Assembly: GCA_944381935.1 (NCBI GenBank) | Contig: CALWMN010000002.1 | Coordinates: 1 to 64,000, forward strand | DNA length: 64,000 nt | Direction: 5' to 3' | Origin: an uncultured Mediterraneibacter sp. | GTDB taxonomy: Bacteria; Bacillota; Clostridia; Lachnospirales; Lachnospiraceae | Part shown: piece by piece, positions 61,521 through 64,000 of the stretch | Numbering within the stretch: the stretch's first letter is position 1 | How the letters are laid out: each line of letters starts with the position of its first letter | Program-made: the position numbers and the translations under genes | Notes under the pieces: model-generated | The model's input: the letters and a program-made list of their open reading frames with translations, nothing else | What the model was told of the DNA's origin: nothing | Database searches by the model: none

Positions 61521-63862
61521 GGCATTATCTTGATCTGATTCCGATTTCGGAAAAGGTACACAAAAGACAGACACGGATGACCAGGCTTTGTATCGTGTTC
61601 GCTGTATTTCTGGTGGCAGTGATCTTCGGCATGGCGGATATGGAGATCCAGAGCCAGATCTGGCAGTCGGTCCAGTCGGACGGAGGATGGCACGCAGGGT
61701 TTAAAGACCTTACGCAAGAGCAGGCCGCCATTATCCGGGCGCGCCCGGAAGTCGTAAGAAGCTCCCGGTATGCGGTCACCAATTACCGCGTGGACATGGG
61801 ATATACAATCACGGGAAAAGAAACGGCGATCTGCGGGTTTGACGAGACAATGACAGAACTTTTTCCGGCGGCAGAGGTGGCAGAAGGAAGGTTTGCGTAT
61901 TCGGAAGACGAGGCAGTTGCGACCAGGAGCATCCAAAAGCAGACAGGGGCGGATATAGGAGATACGGTCACGCTGGTCACTCCGGAGGGAAAGATCAACT
62001 TTGTGATCAGCGGGTTTACGGGAGACCACTCCATGCTTACTACCGCAGACGCGTTTGGTATTTTCCTGAATACGGATACATATGAGGAATACTTTACAGG
62101 TGCTACAGAGGCAGAAGATTTTATGCTTTATGTAGAATTTTCCCCTTTCTGTGATATACAGGGAACAATCACGGATATCTGTAAGCAACTGGACATTGAC
62201 CGGGACACTGTGGGCCAGAATACGAAACTGCTCGGCCTGATGTTCCAGAGCGACGACCCCTATATGACCAGCTTCTTTCACATTGCCGCTGTTCTTGCGG
62301 TACTCGTTGCCGTGGCAGGGATGCTGATGATCTCCAGCAGCCTGAACAGCAATGTGGCGCAGCGGACAGAGTTTTTCGGGATGCTGCGATGCCTTGGGGC
62401 AGAGCCGGGACAGGTGGCACGCTTTGTTAGAAGAGAGGCGCTCCGCTGGTGCCTGACGGCGATTCCGACAGGGCTCGCGGCAAGTATTCTCGTGGTGTGG
62501 GGATTAAGCGCTACGCTCCGGTATCTCAGTCCCGGTTATTTTGCAGGGATGCCGGTGTTCGGAATCAGCCTGCCCGGGATTGGGGCAGGGACCATACTGG
62601 GGCTGGCCACTGTGCTCCTGGCAGTGCGTTCCCCGGCAAAGAAAGCGTCAAAGGTATCTCCGTTGGCTGCGGTGTCAGGCAATGCAGGCACGGTCCCGGA
62701 GGCAAAAAAGGCGGCAGACACCAGGTTCTTTCACGTGGACACGGCGCTTGGGATCCACCATGCATGGGGGAGCCGGAAAAATTTCTTCCTGATGGCAGGC
62801 TCCTTTGCCTTTAGCATCATCCTGTTCCTGAGCTTCAGTCCGGCGATTGATTTCATGAACCATGCGATCCGCCCGCTTAAGCCTTCTACGGCAGATCTTT
62901 CTGTCATCAGCGAGGACAATACATGTTCGCTTCCGCGGGACCTGGCAGAGGAGCTTTCCCGAAATCCGGCGGTCAGGAGAGTATATGGAAGAAGCTTCGC
63001 CTTTCATCTGCCCGCAAAGGGCAGCAGCGGCGTAACGGCGGTTGATCTTGTCTCCTATGAGCGGAATCAGTTTGCCTGGGCAAAGGTGGTGGATGGCTCT
63101 GCCGAAGAGGCGCAAAAGGGAGAGGGCGTCCTGGTGGGATATTACGAGGCATCGGATAAGGACAGCCTTAAGGCCGGCGATGTGGTCCAAATAGAGGTGG
63201 AGGGGGAGACACGGCAGGTTGCGGTGTCAGGAGTCCTTTCAGATATCCCGTTCAACCCGACAGAGGGGGCGCAGATCCTGATCTGCTCGGAAGCTCTCTT
63301 TGAGCAACTTACCGGGCAGGAGGACTATACGGTCATAGATATGCAGCTTGAAAGCGGCGCCACAGATGCGGATGTGGAACAGATCCGGGAGGCTGCCGGG
63401 GAGGGAGTTACTTTCTCTGATCAGCGGCTGGCGAACAGCGAGGCAAAGGGAGCATATTATTCCTTCGCATTATGCCTGTACGGGTTCCTTGTGATCATCG
63501 CCCTGATCTCGGCGCTTAGTATCATCAACAGTATCTCTATGAGCGTATCCGCGAGAATGAAGCAATATGGGGCAATGCGCGCCATCGGCATGAGCATTGG
63601 CCAGGTGATACGCATGGTTGCAGCGGAAGCTGTAACCTATGTGTTCTGGGGAATCCTTTTCGGGTGCGCCGCAGGGTTGGCGCTGAACCGGATGCTTTAT
63701 GCCATGCTTGTGGCAGAGCGGTGGGGGACAGAATGGTATATCCCGGTGGCGGCGCTCCTGGTGATCCTTCTGTCTGTTACAGGTTCCGTTTTGTGGGCAG
63801 TAAAGGATCCGGCAAAGAGAATACGCAATATGTCCGTTGTGGAGACGATAGGGGCGGAATAA
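61517..63862 (+). CDS. BceB/FtsX-type ABC transporter permease
   Basis: A 781-residue permease with two FtsX-type halves. Segments: one near 24-43, a large outer domain (about 45-255), three segments (about 255-385), then one near 430-450, a second outer domain and three more near the C-terminus ending VVETIGAE. Two extracytoplasmic domains are larger than the single BceB domain, so it resembles the MacB/YknZ-like or Vex-type large permeases as well. It is coupled to the ATPase by overlap. Confidence 0.88.
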   Translation: MRHYLDLIPISEKVHKRQTRMTRLCIVFAVFLVAVIFGMADMEIQSQIWQSVQSDGGWHAGFKDLTQEQAAIIRARPEVVRSSRYAVTNYRVDMGYTITGKETAICGFDETMTELFPAAEVAEGRFAYSEDEAVATRSIQKQTGADIGDTVTLVTPEGKINFVISGFTGDHSMLTTADAFGIFLNTDTYEEYFTGATEAEDFMLYVEFSPFCDIQGTITDICKQLDIDRDTVGQNTKLLGLMFQSDDPYMTSFFHIAAVLAVLVAVAGMLMISSSLNSNVAQRTEFFGMLRCLGAEPGQVARFVRREALRWCLTAIPTGLAASILVVWGLSATLRYLSPGYFAGMPVFGISLPGIGAGTILGLATVLLAVRSPAKKASKVSPLAAVSGNAGTVPEAKKAADTRFFHVDTALGIHHAWGSRKNFFLMAGSFAFSIILFLSFSPAIDFMNHAIRPLKPSTADLSVISEDNTCSLPRDLAEELSRNPAVRRVYGRSFAFHLPAKGSSGVTAVDLVSYERNQFAWAKVVDGSAEEAQKGEGVLVGYYEASDKDSLKAGDVVQIEVEGETRQVAVSGVLSDIPFNPTEGAQILICSEALFEQLTGQEDYTVIDMQLESGATDADVEQIREAAGEGVTFSDQRLANSEAKGAYYSFALCLYGFLVIIALISALSIINSISMSVSARMKQYGAMRAIGMSIGQVIRMVAAEAVTYVFWGILFGCAAGLALNRMLYAMLVAERWGTEWYIPVAALLVILLSVTGSVLWAVKDPAKRIRNMSVVETIGAE

Positions 63863-63991
63863 GACAGATATTAGAAGACATGGCATATCCAAAGAGGTAT
63901 TTTTATTTCAAATTTAACAATTCAGAAACAAAAGTCAAATATTTCGGAAACAGGAAAGGGGTATTTTGCTTAAAAAGCGGAGGAAGAAAAG

Positions 63992-64000
63992 ATGATACAT
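63992..64000 (+). CDS. start of a further gene (partial)
   Basis: AGGAGGAAGAAAAG-type ribosome binding site followed by ATG ATA CAT at the window end; product unknown. Upstream 63910-63960 has a TTAACA-like and AAATAT-like pair 17 nt apart and two GAAACA copies, which may be its promoter. Confidence 0.45.

Noticed and set aside
61409-62281. A 290-residue open frame antisense to the ABC genes
   Set aside because: Shadow frame; the sense genes are conserved and coupled.

Overview
This 64 kb window reads as chromosomal DNA of an anaerobic Gram-positive gut-type Firmicute, most likely family Lachnospiraceae (inference). The reasons are the tig-clpP-clpX-lon-engB order, AGGAGG-type ribosome binding sites with frequent GTG/TTG starts, hprK beside a ROK glucokinase, a two-OB-fold SSB-like protein, a rubredoxin, a Spo0A-type DNA-binding domain, DUF6110 next to a metal P-type ATPase, and moderate G+C. 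I cannot fix the genus. I see no prophage, IS element, rRNA operon or CRISPR array. One tRNA gene (tRNA-Ser, CGA) is present.

Layout. 1-2010: hprK and glucokinase. 2074-4602 (-): class A penicillin-binding protein. 4766-8000: YigZ, then HPF and TypA on the minus strand. 8294-13924: SSB-like protein, dapB, class III fructose bisphosphatase, a group 2 sigma factor, a small acidic lipoprotein and a eukaryotic-type HisA. 14045-20241: secA, prfB with its programmed frameshift, homoserine dehydrogenase and an ApgM-like putative homoserine kinase. 20360-22039: XRE regulator, CYTH protein, DJ-1 protein. 22139-29652: trigger factor, ClpP, ClpX, Lon, EngB and an AI-2E-type permease. 29781-29939: rubredoxin. 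30061-37307: a minus-strand sensor kinase, response regulator and glycogen debranching enzyme, divergent from a three-gene ABC-2 transporter, with a palindromic operator between them. 37419-45651: a PurF homologue that has lost its glutaminase residues, a MATE exporter, a solitary DnaK paralogue, an Nbp35/Mrp ATPase, an esterase, a histidine phosphatase and an unknown protein. 45823-46849: a free-standing Spo0A C-terminal-domain protein behind a perfect 0A box, a frameshifted gene remnant and the tRNA. 46957-50197: feoA, feoB, an FeoB-associated/HMA fusion and a DtxR-type regulator. 50285-52016: lactate dehydrogenase (-) and a Cys-rich Fur-family protein. 52262-55937: fruK-fruA-fruR. 56198-58684: a 26-residue membrane peptide, DUF6110 and a P1B-type ATPase with an atypical metal motif. 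58845-63862: a Bce-type two-component system and ABC transporter. A new gene starts at 63992.

How the parts work together. Carbon control and glycolysis are spread through the window: hprK, glucokinase, fbp, the fru operon, glgX and ldh. Proteostasis is concentrated in the tig-clpP-clpX-lon block, with a DnaK paralogue further on. Iron uptake appears to be a small regulon: a 14-bp element of form TTAGT-N4-(A/T)CTAA lies at the feoA promoter, between feoA and feoB, and at the promoter of the Fur-family gene, and an IdeR-like DtxR protein is encoded in the same cluster. The last 5 kb is a Bce-type cell-envelope stress module with three matches to the BceR box. Threonine synthesis seems to use a metalloenzyme-superfamily protein in place of ThrB.
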